This document shows, piece after piece, positions 44,128-52,184 of a stretch of 64,000 nt of DNA. Where the stretch lies: contig NZ_PYGK01000010.1 in the NCBI RefSeq assembly GCF_003014595.1, positions 1 to 64,000 of the forward strand, read 5' to 3'. The first letter of the stretch is position 1. Every line of letters starts with the position of its first letter. This DNA comes from Chitinophaga ginsengisoli (GTDB lineage Bacteria > Bacteroidota > Bacteroidia > Chitinophagales > Chitinophagaceae). A program made the position numbers and the translations under genes. A model generated the notes under the pieces. That model did not search any database. It worked only from the letters and a program-made list of their open reading frames with translations, and was not told the origin of the DNA.

Positions 44128-44646
44128 TTATCCGTTAAATACTTTCTTCAGCGATACGCTTCTGGTTTTTGCTATCTGGATCGGCTCACGCAGGAGACCT
44201 AATGCCTTGAATGTAGCCTTTACCACGTTGTGCGGGTTAGCAGAACCCAGAGATTTAGCCAGAACGTCGGTGATACCTGCGCTTTCCAGTACGGCACGCA
44301 TTGAACCTCCGGCGATCACACCAGTACCATGAGCAGCTGGTTTGATAAGTACTTTAGCAGCACCTTCTTTAGCCAACTGGTCGTGAGGAATAGTACCATG
44401 CATTACCGGAACCTTGATCAGGTTCTTCTTAGCATCGTCGATACCTTTGGTGATAGCTTCCTGCACTTCTTTAGCCTTACCCAGACCGTGTCCTACTACA
44501 CCGTGCTCGTTACCTACTACTACCAGGGCAGAAAAACTGAAAGTACGTCCGCCTTTGGTGGTTTTAGTAACACGGTTGATAGCCACTACCTTCTCTTTCA
44601 GCTCCAGGTCACCGGCCTTTACTCTATTAAATGTATTCTTTGCCAT
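44128..44646 (-). CDS. rpsE: Ribosomal protein S5
   Basis: 172 residues. EKVVAINRVTKTTKGGRTFSFSALVVVGNEHGVVGHGLGKAKEV is the double-stranded RNA-binding fold; the second half has GTGVIAGGSMRAVLESAGITDVLAKSLGSANPHNVVKATF. Sits at the decoding-fidelity interface. Confidence 0.97.
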   Translation of the reverse strand: MAKNTFNRVKAGDLELKEKVVAINRVTKTTKGGRTFSFSALVVVGNEHGVVGHGLGKAKEVQEAITKGIDDAKKNLIKVPVMHGTIPHDQLAKEGAAKVLIKPAAHGTGVIAGGSMRAVLESAGITDVLAKSLGSANPHNVVKATFKALGLLREPIQIAKTRSVSLKKVFNG

Positions 44647-44684
44647 TTTTTTATTTGCGAATTACGATTTAATCAATTTCGATA

Positions 44685-45038
44685 TTAGAATTGGAGGCCA
44701 GCTTCTCTGGCACCATCAGCTACGCTCTTTACGCGACCATGATACAGATAACCACCGCGGTCAAATATACAGGTTTCAATACCTAATGATTTTGCCTTGG
44801 TAGCCAGTGCAGCACCTACGAGTTTGGATTTCTCGCTCTTGGTACCTTTCTGTGCCTTGATATCTTTATCACGGGAAGAAGCAGCAGCCAGAGTCACACC
44901 ATTGGTATCATCTATCAATTGCACGTAAATATCGCTATTGCTGCGAAATACAGATAATCTCGGCTTCTGTGCAACACCCACAACCTTTTTACGAATGCGG
45001 TAGCGGATCTTCTGTCTCCTATTAACTTTTGTACTCAT
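44685..45038 (-). CDS. rplR: Ribosomal protein L18
   Basis: 117 residues from MSTKVNRRQKIRYRIRKKV. KPRLSVFRSNSDIYVQLIDD and LVGAALATKAKSLGIE with FDRGGYLYHGRVKSVADGAREAGLQF are typical. Binds 5S rRNA with L5. A start seven codons earlier is possible but less family-like. Confidence 0.95.
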   Translation of the reverse strand: MSTKVNRRQKIRYRIRKKVVGVAQKPRLSVFRSNSDIYVQLIDDTNGVTLAAASSRDKDIKAQKGTKSEKSKLVGAALATKAKSLGIETCIFDRGGYLYHGRVKSVADGAREAGLQF

Positions 45039-45083
45039 TTCTCTTTCATTTTTATTCATTCCGATACTGCCGGAATGGTGTTG

Positions 45084-45120
45084 AATTAGCTAATTGACGA
45101 TCACCGCCAATTAGCTAATT
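45084..45120 (-). repeat. Palindromic hairpin in the rplR-rplF gap
   Basis: AATTAGCTAATTG and CAATTAGCTAATT, 13-bp arms around an 11-nt loop, AT-rich. Each arm is itself near-palindromic. Confidence 0.65.
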
Positions 45121-45125
45121 AAAAA

Positions 45126-45680
45126 TTATTTACCTGCAGACTTACCTGCTTTCTTACGAACCACTTCATCACTGTAGCGAACACCTTTACCTTTGTAAGG
45201 CTCTGGTTTACGCAGGCTACGGATTTTAGCAGCTACCTGACCTAACAGCTGGTTGTCAATACCTTCCAGCATGATCTTAGGGTTAGCACCTTTTTCAGTC
45301 AGGGTAGATACTTTCAGTTCTTTAGGGATCTCAACAACGATGTTGTGAGAGTATCCTAAAGACAGGTCCAGTAACTGACCGTTGTGAGCAGCTTTGTAAC
45401 CCACACCCACCAGTTCAAGTTGTTTCTTGAAACCATCTGTAACACCTGTCACCATGTTGGCGATCAGCGCGCGGTACAGACCATGCAGTGCACGGTGACG
45501 GATCTGGTCGGTAGGACGTACTACTGTCAGCACACCATCCTTCACTTCTATCTTAATATCCCTGTCGATGTTCCTTTTCAGTTCACCTTTTGGGCCTTTT
45601 ACAGTCAGCTCATTAGCAGCGGAAACAGTTGCTGTTACACCGCTGGCCAATTTGATAGGACTTTTACCTATACGAGACAT
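45126..45680 (-). CDS. rplF: Ribosomal protein L6
   Basis: 184 residues. SRIGKSPIKLASGVTATVSAANELTVKGPKGELKRNI starts the first of two repeated domains; GVGYKAAHNGQLLDLSLGYSHNI and KIRSLRKPEPYKGKGVRYSDEVVRKKAGKS are the second. Located near the GTPase-associated centre. Confidence 0.97.
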   Translation of the reverse strand: MSRIGKSPIKLASGVTATVSAANELTVKGPKGELKRNIDRDIKIEVKDGVLTVVRPTDQIRHRALHGLYRALIANMVTGVTDGFKKQLELVGVGYKAAHNGQLLDLSLGYSHNIVVEIPKELKVSTLTEKGANPKIMLEGIDNQLLGQVAAKIRSLRKPEPYKGKGVRYSDEVVRKKAGKSAGK

Positions 45681-45832
45681 AATTGCAGTTTTTACTGTTA
45701 TGTTTGGATTCAGGACTCTTCCGTGTTCAGCGCCGTATAGAAAGCTTAATTGTCAGAAGGTCCATTTGCTTCTCCCCAGTTGCTGATAGCTGCCGGTATA
45801 CCAGTCAGCGCCACCAACGGGGCATATATATA

Positions 45833-46231
45833 TTAATAAACGTAGCAAACGATCTCGCCACCTACATTCTGTAATTTGGCTTCTTTATCGGTCATTACGC
45901 CTTTGGAAGTAGAGATAATGGCAACACCTAAACCATTCTTGATACGTTTGAAATCAGCTGGTTTAGAATATTGACGTAAACCCGGACGGCTGATGCGCTG
46001 CAGATCAGTGATCGCAGGTACTTTGGTCTGTGGGTCATACTTCAGAGCTATCTTGATGAGGCCCTGTTTAGTATCTTCTTCAAATTTGTACTTCAGGATG
46101 TAACCTTTGTCGTACAGTATCTCGGTGATACGTTTCTTCAGTTTAGAGGCAGGAATTTCCACAATCCTGTGGTTGGCCATTTGCGCGTTCCGGATTCTGG
46201 TCAGGAAGTCTGCTATTGGATCAGTAACCAT
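45833..46231 (-). CDS. rpsH: Ribosomal protein S8
   Basis: 132 residues. VTDPIADFLTRIRNAQMANHRIVEIPASKLKKRITEILYDKGYI and TSKGVMTDKEAKLQNVGGEIVCYVY are S8 blocks. Central assembly protein of the 30S platform; in many bacteria it also represses its own operon. Confidence 0.97.
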   Translation of the reverse strand: MVTDPIADFLTRIRNAQMANHRIVEIPASKLKKRITEILYDKGYILKYKFEEDTKQGLIKIALKYDPQTKVPAITDLQRISRPGLRQYSKPADFKRIKNGLGVAIISTSKGVMTDKEAKLQNVGGEIVCYVY

Positions 46232-46358
46232 TGTTCTTAAAATTTAAAAACGATTTTACAATGCGATATCCAATCAGTAATAGATAGGAAAATCAAATAA
46301 CTTTTGCCGGTTTCTCCGGAAGGACTGCTCTGCAGTGCATTCGGGATCTGGTGTTGGC

Positions 46359-46628
46359 TTACCAGCTAGCTTTTCTTACGCCAGGGATTTTACCAGCCAG
46401 GGCCAGGTCACGGAACATGTTACGACACATACCGAAATGACGCATATAACCTTTTGGACGGCCGGAAAGCTGACACCTGTTGTGCAGGCGAACAGGAGAT
46501 GCATTTCTTGGAAGTAAGTCCAGTGCAGCGTAGTTACCTTCTGCTTTCAGGGCAGCACGCTTTTCTGCAAACTTCTCAACCAGTGCAGCTCTCTTTCTCT
46601 CACGGGCTTTTACGGATTCTCTTGCCAT
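46359..46628 (-). CDS. rpsN: Ribosomal protein S14, zinc-free form
   Basis: 89 residues from MARESVKARERKRAALVEKF. The C-terminal LHNRCQLSGRPKGYMRHFGMCRNMFRDLALAGKIPGVRKASW lacks the zinc CxxC pairs, so this is the longer C-minus S14. The ATG at 46628 matches the family start; the upstream 13 residues do not. Confidence 0.95.
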   Translation of the reverse strand: MARESVKARERKRAALVEKFAEKRAALKAEGNYAALDLLPRNASPVRLHNRCQLSGRPKGYMRHFGMCRNMFRDLALAGKIPGVRKASW

Positions 46629-46646
46629 GTTAAGTTTATGATTCCA

Positions 46647-46691
46647 GTTATAAATTCCAAATTCCAAACCCTGTCAGGGATTGGAATTTGC
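46647..46691 (-). repeat. Hairpin in the rplE-rpsN gap
   Basis: AAATTCCAAACCCTG pairs with CAGGGATTGGAATTT (one A-A mismatch), loop of about 1 nt. Not followed by a U-tract. Confidence 0.6.
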
Positions 46692-46700
46692 TATCAGATA

Positions 46701-47279
46701 TTATTGATTATTATCCTTTCTGATATTCTTGAACGGCATACCCAGTTCTTTCAGCAGCTCGTAAGCTTCTTCGTTGGTTGTAGCCGTAGTAACGAAAGTG
46801 ATATCCATACCGGAGATCTTTGTTACTTTATCGATATCGATCTCAGGGAAGATGATCTGCTCAGTGATACCCAGGGTATAGTTACCGCGGCCATCGAAAG
46901 CTTTCTCATTCACACCTTTAAAGTCACGTACACGTGGCAGGGAAACTGCGATCAGACGATCCAGGAAGTCGTACATATTGTTACCACGCAGTGTTACGCG
47001 GGCACCAATTGGCATGTTCTTCCTCAGTTTAAAGTTAGAGATATCTTTTTTGGACATAGTAGCGATCGCTTTCTGACCAGAGATACGGGTCATCTCGTCA
47101 ACAGCAATATCTACCAGCTTTTTATCTCCAACAGCACCATTGATACCCTGGTTCAGACAGATCTTTACCAGACGTGGCACCTGCATTACGCTCTTGTAAT
47201 TAAATTTCTTATGCAGCGTACTAACCACTTCGTTGCGGTATTTAGTCTGCAGTCTGGGTGTATATGTAGTGTTTGCCAT
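46701..47279 (-). CDS. rplE: Ribosomal protein L5
   Basis: 192 residues. ARLQTKYRNEVVSTLHKKFNYKSVMQVPRLVKICLNQGINGAVGDKKLVD and IFPEIDIDKVTKISGMDITFVTTATTNEEAYELL are typical. Binds 5S rRNA. Its start overlaps the rplX stop by one base. Confidence 0.97.
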   Translation of the reverse strand: MANTTYTPRLQTKYRNEVVSTLHKKFNYKSVMQVPRLVKICLNQGINGAVGDKKLVDIAVDEMTRISGQKAIATMSKKDISNFKLRKNMPIGARVTLRGNNMYDFLDRLIAVSLPRVRDFKGVNEKAFDGRGNYTLGITEQIIFPEIDIDKVTKISGMDITFVTTATTNEEAYELLKELGMPFKNIRKDNNQ

Positions 47280-47617
47280 TATTTAATTACCTCCCCTGAT
47301 TTTTTAGCTATACGAACTAATTTACCATTATCACGCTGCCTGCTTACTTTGGTAGGTTTACCAGCCTTAGCGTCCCATAACATTACGTTAGAAATAGCGA
47401 TAGGAGCCTCCTGCTTAACGATACCACCTTTTGTGTTCTGTGCAGTAGGTTTGGTATGTTTGGTGATGATGTTCACACCTTCTACCAGAACGCGTGCCTT
47501 GTCAGGAATCACTTCCAGCACCTTGCGGGGTTTGGTCCTGTCCTTGTCATCACCGGCAATCACCACTACCGTGTCGCCTTTCTTAATGTTGAACTTAGGC
47601 TTGAATCTCGTTTTCAT
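47279..47617 (-). CDS. rplX: Ribosomal protein L24
   Basis: 112 residues. KPKFNIKKGDTVVVIAGDDKDRTKPRKVLEVIPDKARVLVEGVNIITKHTKP is the KOW-motif core that starts 50S assembly. Stop overlaps the rplE start. Confidence 0.97.
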   Translation of the reverse strand: MKTRFKPKFNIKKGDTVVVIAGDDKDRTKPRKVLEVIPDKARVLVEGVNIITKHTKPTAQNTKGGIVKQEAPIAISNVMLWDAKAGKPTKVSRQRDNGKLVRIAKKSGEVIK

Positions 47618-47705
47618 TATTTGTTTATTTAAAACGCCAAGCGAAACACCCGTTCCGCTTGATTAATATTGTCGTTTTTGAAACGGGCTGCAAAGATATG
47701 CTTTT

Positions 47706-47757
47706 AAGCTGAAAGCACAAAGCCTAAAGGTCTGTAACTTTTGGCTTTATGCTTTCA
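47706..47757 (-). repeat. Hairpin in the rplX-rplN gap
   Basis: TGAAAGCACAAAGCCTAAAG pairs with CTTTTGGCTTTATGCTTTCA (three mismatches), 8-nt loop. The 159-nt gap is long for this operon. Confidence 0.55.
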
Positions 47758-47776
47758 ACTCTTATAATGCTTTGAT

Positions 47777-48145
47777 TTACAGCACCTCGGGAGCCAGAGA
47801 GATAATCTTCATGTATCCCTTATCGCGCAGCTCACGGGCAACCGGACCGAAAATACGGGTACCGCGTGGCTCGTCAGAGTTGTTCAGCAATACAACGGCA
47901 TTATCGTCAAAACGGATATAAGATCCGTCTTTACGGCGCAGCTTGTTTTTAGTTCTTACGATAACAGCTTTGGTTACCATACCTTTCTTTACGCCACCAC
48001 CTGGGATTGCATCCTTTACAGTCACTACGATCTTATCGCCCACTTTAGCGTAATCCTGGCCTGAGTTGCCTAATACCCTAATACACAGCACCTCTTTGGC
48101 ACCGCTGTTATCAGCCACATTCAGCCTTGATTCTTGTTGTATCAT
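47777..48145 (-). CDS. rplN: Ribosomal protein L14
   Basis: 122 residues. MIQQESRLNVADNSGAKEVLCIRVLG and VGDKIVVTVKDAIPGGGVKKGMVTKAVIVRTKN are signatures; a conserved 50S subunit interface protein. Confidence 0.97.
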   Translation of the reverse strand: MIQQESRLNVADNSGAKEVLCIRVLGNSGQDYAKVGDKIVVTVKDAIPGGGVKKGMVTKAVIVRTKNKLRRKDGSYIRFDDNAVVLLNNSDEPRGTRIFGPVARELRDKGYMKIISLAPEVL

Positions 48146-48216
48146 CTTATGAGATTTGTAAGTTGTTTTATCAGCGGCTCAACCCGGGAATGCCGGAAGG
48201 AGCTTGAAACAAATAA

Positions 48217-48474
48217 TTATTTTACTTTTTCGATAACTTCTACCAGTCTCCAGCATTTGTTTTTGCTCAGAGGACGAACTTCCATTATTCTAACGGTATC
48301 GCCGATGCTGCACTCGTTTTTCTCGTCGTGCGCCATGAACTTGGTAGTTTTCTTAACGAACTTACCATAGATAGGGTGCTTCACCTTACGCTCAACGCTT
48401 ACAGTGATAGTTTTATCCATCTTATTGCTGGATACCACACCAGTCCTGGTTTTTCTTAATTTTCTTTCGATCAT
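48217..48474 (-). CDS. rpsQ: Ribosomal protein S17
   Basis: 85 residues, OB fold. RKTRTGVVSSNKMDKTITVSVERKVKHPIYGKFVKKTTKFMAHDEKNECSIGDTVRIMEVRPLSKNKCWRLVEVIEK is typical S17. Confidence 0.97.
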   Translation of the reverse strand: MIERKLRKTRTGVVSSNKMDKTITVSVERKVKHPIYGKFVKKTTKFMAHDEKNECSIGDTVRIMEVRPLSKNKCWRLVEVIEKVK

Positions 48475-48536
48475 TGTTGAAAGTATTTACTCTATAACCC
48501 TTCCATTTGCATAGCAGGATTAATGAATTTTATTAT

Positions 48537-48743
48537 TTAGGCTTGTGCGCCCAGTTCTCTTTTGCGCAGCTCGGTTTTCAGCTGTGCGATCTGACGCCTG
48601 AGAGCACGGATGCTCATTGGATTCTCTATCGGCGTAATTGCGTGACTGAATGTAATTTTCTTCAGGCGTAGTTGCTCCTCAGAGATTTTCTCTCTCAGGT
48701 CCTGGTCGCTTAAACCTTTCAGATCCAGCTTATCTTTTGCCAT
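48537..48743 (-). CDS. rpmC: Ribosomal protein L29
   Basis: 68 residues. KGLSDQDLREKISEEQLRLKKITFSHAITPIENPMSIRALRRQIAQLKTELRKREL is a two-helix L29 at the tunnel exit, where it helps recruit signal recognition particle. Confidence 0.95.
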   Translation of the reverse strand: MAKDKLDLKGLSDQDLREKISEEQLRLKKITFSHAITPIENPMSIRALRRQIAQLKTELRKRELGAQA

Positions 48744-48815
48744 TGTTTTATAAAATTTCTGGTTTATCGTTTATAGTTATCTCTTATAGCGTTTGCATTC
48801 CTGCGGGTTGCCGGA

Positions 48816-49235
48816 TTATGCAACGTAATCGGGACGCACTACAAATTTCACTTTAATCGGCAGTTTCTGTGCAGCCAGCTCCATTGCTTCTTTAGCTACC
48901 TGTAAAGGAACACCATCCGCTTCAAATAAGATACGGCCTGGTTTCACTACTGCAGCCCAATGGTCAGGAGCACCCTTACCTTTACCCATCCTCACTTCCA
49001 GTGGTTTGGCGGTAATAGATTTATCCGGGAATATACGGATCCACACGTTACCTTCACGTTTCATATGCCTGGTCAGAGCAACCCTGGCAGCTTCAATCTG
49101 CCTATCGGTGATCCACTTAGGTTCTAATGCTTTCAGACCGAAACTACCAAAGGAAATAGCCGCGCCACGCTTAGCGTTACCTTTGATGCGGCCTTTATGC
49201 ATCTTCCTGTGTTTCGTTCTCTTTGGCTGTAACAT
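48816..49235 (-). CDS. rplP: Ribosomal protein L16
   Basis: 139 residues. MLQPKRTKHRKMHKGRIKGNAKRGAAISFGSFGLKALEPKWITDRQIEAARVALTRHMKREG and the GKGKGAPDHWAAVVKPGRILFE A-site loop are typical. Confidence 0.97.
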   Translation of the reverse strand: MLQPKRTKHRKMHKGRIKGNAKRGAAISFGSFGLKALEPKWITDRQIEAARVALTRHMKREGNVWIRIFPDKSITAKPLEVRMGKGKGAPDHWAAVVKPGRILFEADGVPLQVAKEAMELAAQKLPIKVKFVVRPDYVA

Positions 49236-49276
49236 CTTGGTATTAGTTAATTGTTAATGTTAATTGTTAAGTAAGC

Positions 49277-50071
49277 TTATCTGCGGCCACCACCACGATT
49301 GTCACCACCTCTTCTGTCGCCACCGCCGCGGTTGTCACCGCCTCTTCTATCACCACGGTTATCGCCACCTCTTCTTTCGCCACCACCTGGACGGCCTTCA
49401 CCATCTTTGGCAGAAATAGCGTTCGGATTCAGATCGCGCTCGCCCAGTACTTCTCCTTTACAGATCCATACCTTGATACCGATTTTACCATATACAGTCA
49501 GTGCGAACAGAGAAGCATAATCAATGTCCATACGGAAAGTGTGCAAAGGTACACGACCCTGCTTCATTTCTTCTGAACGCGCAATTTCAGCACCACCTAA
49601 ACGGCCACCTACTTTAATCTTGATACCTTCAGCTCCCATTCTCAGCGCAGTAGCGATAGCCATTTTAATCGCACGTTTATAGTTGATACGGCTTTCGATC
49701 TGCTTAGCGATGGTTTCAGCAACGATGTTTGCGTCTATTTCAGGACGACGGATCTCCAGAATGTTGATCTGTACGTCTTCTTTTCCTGTCAGTTTCTTCA
49801 GCTCTTCCTTGATGCGGTCAACCTCTCCACCACCTTTACCTATGATGATACCAGGTTTAGATGTATGAATGGTGATGATCAGTTTACCTAAAGTTCTTTC
49901 TATCACTACTCTGGAAATGCCACCTTTGTTGATACGGGCATTCAGGTAAGTTCTGATCTTGTTATCCTCGATCAGTTTGGTAGCAAAATCTTTTTTACCA
50001 CCATACCAATTGGAGTCCCATCCTCTGATGATACCTAACCTGTTACCAATAGGATTTGTTTTCTGACCCAT
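49277..50071 (-). CDS. rpsC: Ribosomal protein S3 with RGG-like tail
   Basis: 264 residues. GQKTNPIGNRLGIIRGWDSNWYGGKKDFATKL, the KH domain GIIIGKGGGEVDRIKEELKKL and ALRMGAEGIKIKVGGRLGGAEIARSE are standard; S3 sits at the mRNA entry. From about residue 225 the tail (49277 to about 49410) is made of Arg/Gly/Asp repeats, GGDNRGDRRGGDNRGG and similar, absent from classic S3. Such tails bind RNA in other proteins; a role in mRNA entry is inference. Confidence 0.96.
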   Translation of the reverse strand: MGQKTNPIGNRLGIIRGWDSNWYGGKKDFATKLIEDNKIRTYLNARINKGGISRVVIERTLGKLIITIHTSKPGIIIGKGGGEVDRIKEELKKLTGKEDVQINILEIRRPEIDANIVAETIAKQIESRINYKRAIKMAIATALRMGAEGIKIKVGGRLGGAEIARSEEMKQGRVPLHTFRMDIDYASLFALTVYGKIGIKVWICKGEVLGERDLNPNAISAKDGEGRPGGGERRGGDNRGDRRGGDNRGGGDRRGGDNRGGGRR

Positions 50072-50114
50072 GTTCTGGTTTATTTGTCTATTAGATAAAT
50101 AGTTTTAGTTTCTT

Positions 50115-50474
50115 TTATTTTGCTTCCACTGCAGGACGGCTGTCAACAACGATTGTTACGTGGTTGCTTCTCTTGCGAACACGATAACCTCTACCCTGTG
50201 GTGCCGGACGCATTCTTTTCAGAATACGGCCACCATCAACGAAGATGGTCTTTACCTGCAGATTAGCATCTTCTACTCTTGTTCCTTCGTTCTTCACCTT
50301 CCAGTTAGCAACGGCAGACAACAGCAGCTTTTCCAAAGGAACGCTGGGATGCTTAGGATGGAATTTCAAAATATTCAGAGCTTTTTCTACATCCAGACCA
50401 CGGATCAGGTCAGCCAGCAAACGCATTTTGCGGGTAGATGTAGGATTATTGTTAAGCTTAGCTACTGCTTCCAT
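50115..50474 (-). CDS. rplV: Ribosomal protein L22
   Basis: 119 residues. RKMRLLADLIRGLDVEKALNILKFHPKHPSVPLEKLLLSAVANWKVKNEG and the beta-hairpin GRILKRMRPAPQGRGYRVRKRSNHVTIVV that lines the exit tunnel are clear. Confidence 0.97.
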   Translation of the reverse strand: MEAVAKLNNNPTSTRKMRLLADLIRGLDVEKALNILKFHPKHPSVPLEKLLLSAVANWKVKNEGTRVEDANLQVKTIFVDGGRILKRMRPAPQGRGYRVRKRSNHVTIVVDSRPAVEAK

Positions 50475-50497
50475 TTTCTATTATAATTTGTGATTTG

Positions 50498-50557
50498 AGG
50501 TTCGAAGTTTGGGTTTAGAGGTGAATCAAAAACCTCAAACTTTAAACTTCAAACGAT
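50498..50557 (-). repeat. Imperfect inverted repeat in the rplV-rpsS gap
   Basis: GAAGTTTGGGTTTAGAGGT near-pairs with ACCTCAAACTTTAAACTTC (several mismatches) around a 9-nt loop. Confidence 0.45.
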
Positions 50558-50560
50558 TTA

Positions 50561-50827
50561 CTACATTTTCTTGTTAGCGTGTCCTTTAAAGTTGCGGGTA
50601 GGTGCAAATTCGCCCAGTTTATGACCAACCATGAACTCGGTCACGTATACAGGGATGAATTTGTTGCCATTGTGTACCGCAAATGTGTGGCCTACAAAAT
50701 CAGGCGTGATAGTAGAACGACGGCTCCAGGTCTTGATAACAGTACGCTTGGTGCCTTCATTCATTTTCTCAACTTTCTGCTCTAATTTCTGGTCAACGTA
50801 AGGACCTTTTTTTATGGAACGACCCAT
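50561..50827 (-). CDS. rpsS: Ribosomal protein S19
   Basis: 88 residues. RSIKKGPYVDQKLEQKVEKMNEGTKRTVIKTWSRRSTITPDFVGHTFAVHNGNKFIPVYVTEFMVGHKLGEFAPTR is typical; head of the 30S subunit. Confidence 0.97.
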   Translation of the reverse strand: MGRSIKKGPYVDQKLEQKVEKMNEGTKRTVIKTWSRRSTITPDFVGHTFAVHNGNKFIPVYVTEFMVGHKLGEFAPTRNFKGHANKKM

Positions 50828-50851
50828 GTCTTGTTGTTTTTATTCCTGATC

Positions 50852-50899
50852 CGCTTTACCAGTTCCGCTTTCGCGTTCTCTGCGTCAGCGGAACTGTTA
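50852..50899 (-). repeat. Hairpin in the rpsS-rplB gap
   Basis: CAGTTCCGCT/AGCGGAACTG, 10-bp arms around a 17-nt loop. Confidence 0.6.
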
Positions 50900-50911
50900 A
50901 GGCGTTAAGTT

Positions 50912-51745
50912 TTATAATTTCTTACCGTTTTTCCTGCTGATGATCAGTTTATCAGAGCTCTTATGCGGCTTCCTGGTTTTCAGACCTTTCGCATATTTAC
51001 CTGTTCTGGATCTTGGGTGACCACCGGAAGATTTACCTTCACCACCACCCATCGGGTGATCCACTGGGTTCATCGCCACACCACGGTTGCGAGGCTTGAT
51101 ACCTCTCCAACGGTTAGCACCTGCTTTACCGATGGACTGCAGCGCGTGATCTGAGTTGGAAACAGTACCTACGGTTGCAGCACAAGTGATCAACACTTTA
51201 CGCAATTCACCAGAAGGCATTTTCAGAACGGCATACTTTTCTTCCTTGTTGGACAGCTGAGCATAGGTACCGGCGCTTCTTGCGATTGCACCACCTCTGC
51301 CAGGCTGTAATTCGATATTGTGAACAACAGTACCCAGTGGCATGTTCTTCAGCACCAGCGCGTTACCAACTTCCGGAGCTGCATTAGGACCGCTTGTTAC
51401 GGTAGCACCTACCTGCAGACCCTGAGGAGCCAGGATGTAACGTTTTTCACCATCTGCATAGTTCAGCAGTGCGATGAATGCGCTACGGTTCGGATCGTAT
51501 TCGATAGTCTTTACTGTAGCTGGAATATCGTGTTTATCACGTTTGAAATCTATGATACGATAGTGTTGTTTGTGACCACCACCAATGTAGCGCATAGATC
51601 TTCTACCCTGTACGTTTCTACCGCCGGATTTCTTAACAGGCTCCAGCAGGCTTTTTTCAGGGGTATCCGTGGTCAGCTCGGCGTACGCGTTGCCTATTTT
51701 CCAACGGGTACCGGCTGTCATCGGTTTGTATTTCTTCAGTGCCAT
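50912..51745 (-). CDS. rplB: Ribosomal protein L2
   Basis: 277 residues. RNVQGRRSMRYIGGGHKQHYRIIDFKRDKHDIPATVKTIEYDPNRSAFIALLNYADGEKRYILAP and WRGIKPRNRGVAMNPVDHPMGGGEGKSSGGHPRSRTG are the signature; needed for peptidyl transfer and subunit joining. Confidence 0.98.
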   Translation of the reverse strand: MALKKYKPMTAGTRWKIGNAYAELTTDTPEKSLLEPVKKSGGRNVQGRRSMRYIGGGHKQHYRIIDFKRDKHDIPATVKTIEYDPNRSAFIALLNYADGEKRYILAPQGLQVGATVTSGPNAAPEVGNALVLKNMPLGTVVHNIELQPGRGGAIARSAGTYAQLSNKEEKYAVLKMPSGELRKVLITCAATVGTVSNSDHALQSIGKAGANRWRGIKPRNRGVAMNPVDHPMGGGEGKSSGGHPRSRTGKYAKGLKTRKPHKSSDKLIISRKNGKKL

Positions 51746-51831
51746 GATCTAGTGTCGTGTTTAACTAGTTTCTATTATAAAAAGTGATCTGCATATACAT
51801 CCATCATCCTGCTGCGTAGCAGGAATGAGCA

Positions 51832-52131
51832 CTATATGTTAGCATACAGATCTATAGTTTCTCCTTGAGCCAGTGTAACAACCGCCTTTTTGTAAGATGG
51901 TTTTTTACCAGCGATGAAGCCAGCCTTGGTAAAGCGCTGTTTAGCCTTACCTGGCATTACGGCAGTGTTCACTTCAGCTACGGTTACACCGTAAAATTCT
52001 TCCACTGCTTTTTTGATCTCCAGTTTGTTGGATTTTTTATCCACGATGAAGTAGTAGCGGTTGAATTTATCAGTGGCTTTGTTCACCTTTTCACTTACCA
52101 CCGGCTTGATTAAAACGTCTGAAAGTTTCAT
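51832..52131 (-). CDS. rplW: Ribosomal protein L23
   Basis: 99 residues. VLIKPVVSEKVNKATDKFNRYYFIVDKKSNKLEIKKAVEEFYGVTVAEVNTAVMPGKAKQR is typical; at the tunnel exit, contacting trigger factor and SRP. Confidence 0.97.
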   Translation of the reverse strand: MKLSDVLIKPVVSEKVNKATDKFNRYYFIVDKKSNKLEIKKAVEEFYGVTVAEVNTAVMPGKAKQRFTKAGFIAGKKPSYKKAVVTLAQGETIDLYANI

Positions 52132-52184
52132 CTTTTATAGCTTTGAGTTGCGGTTGCCCGCAAGCTGTGTTTTTGTAATATTAA

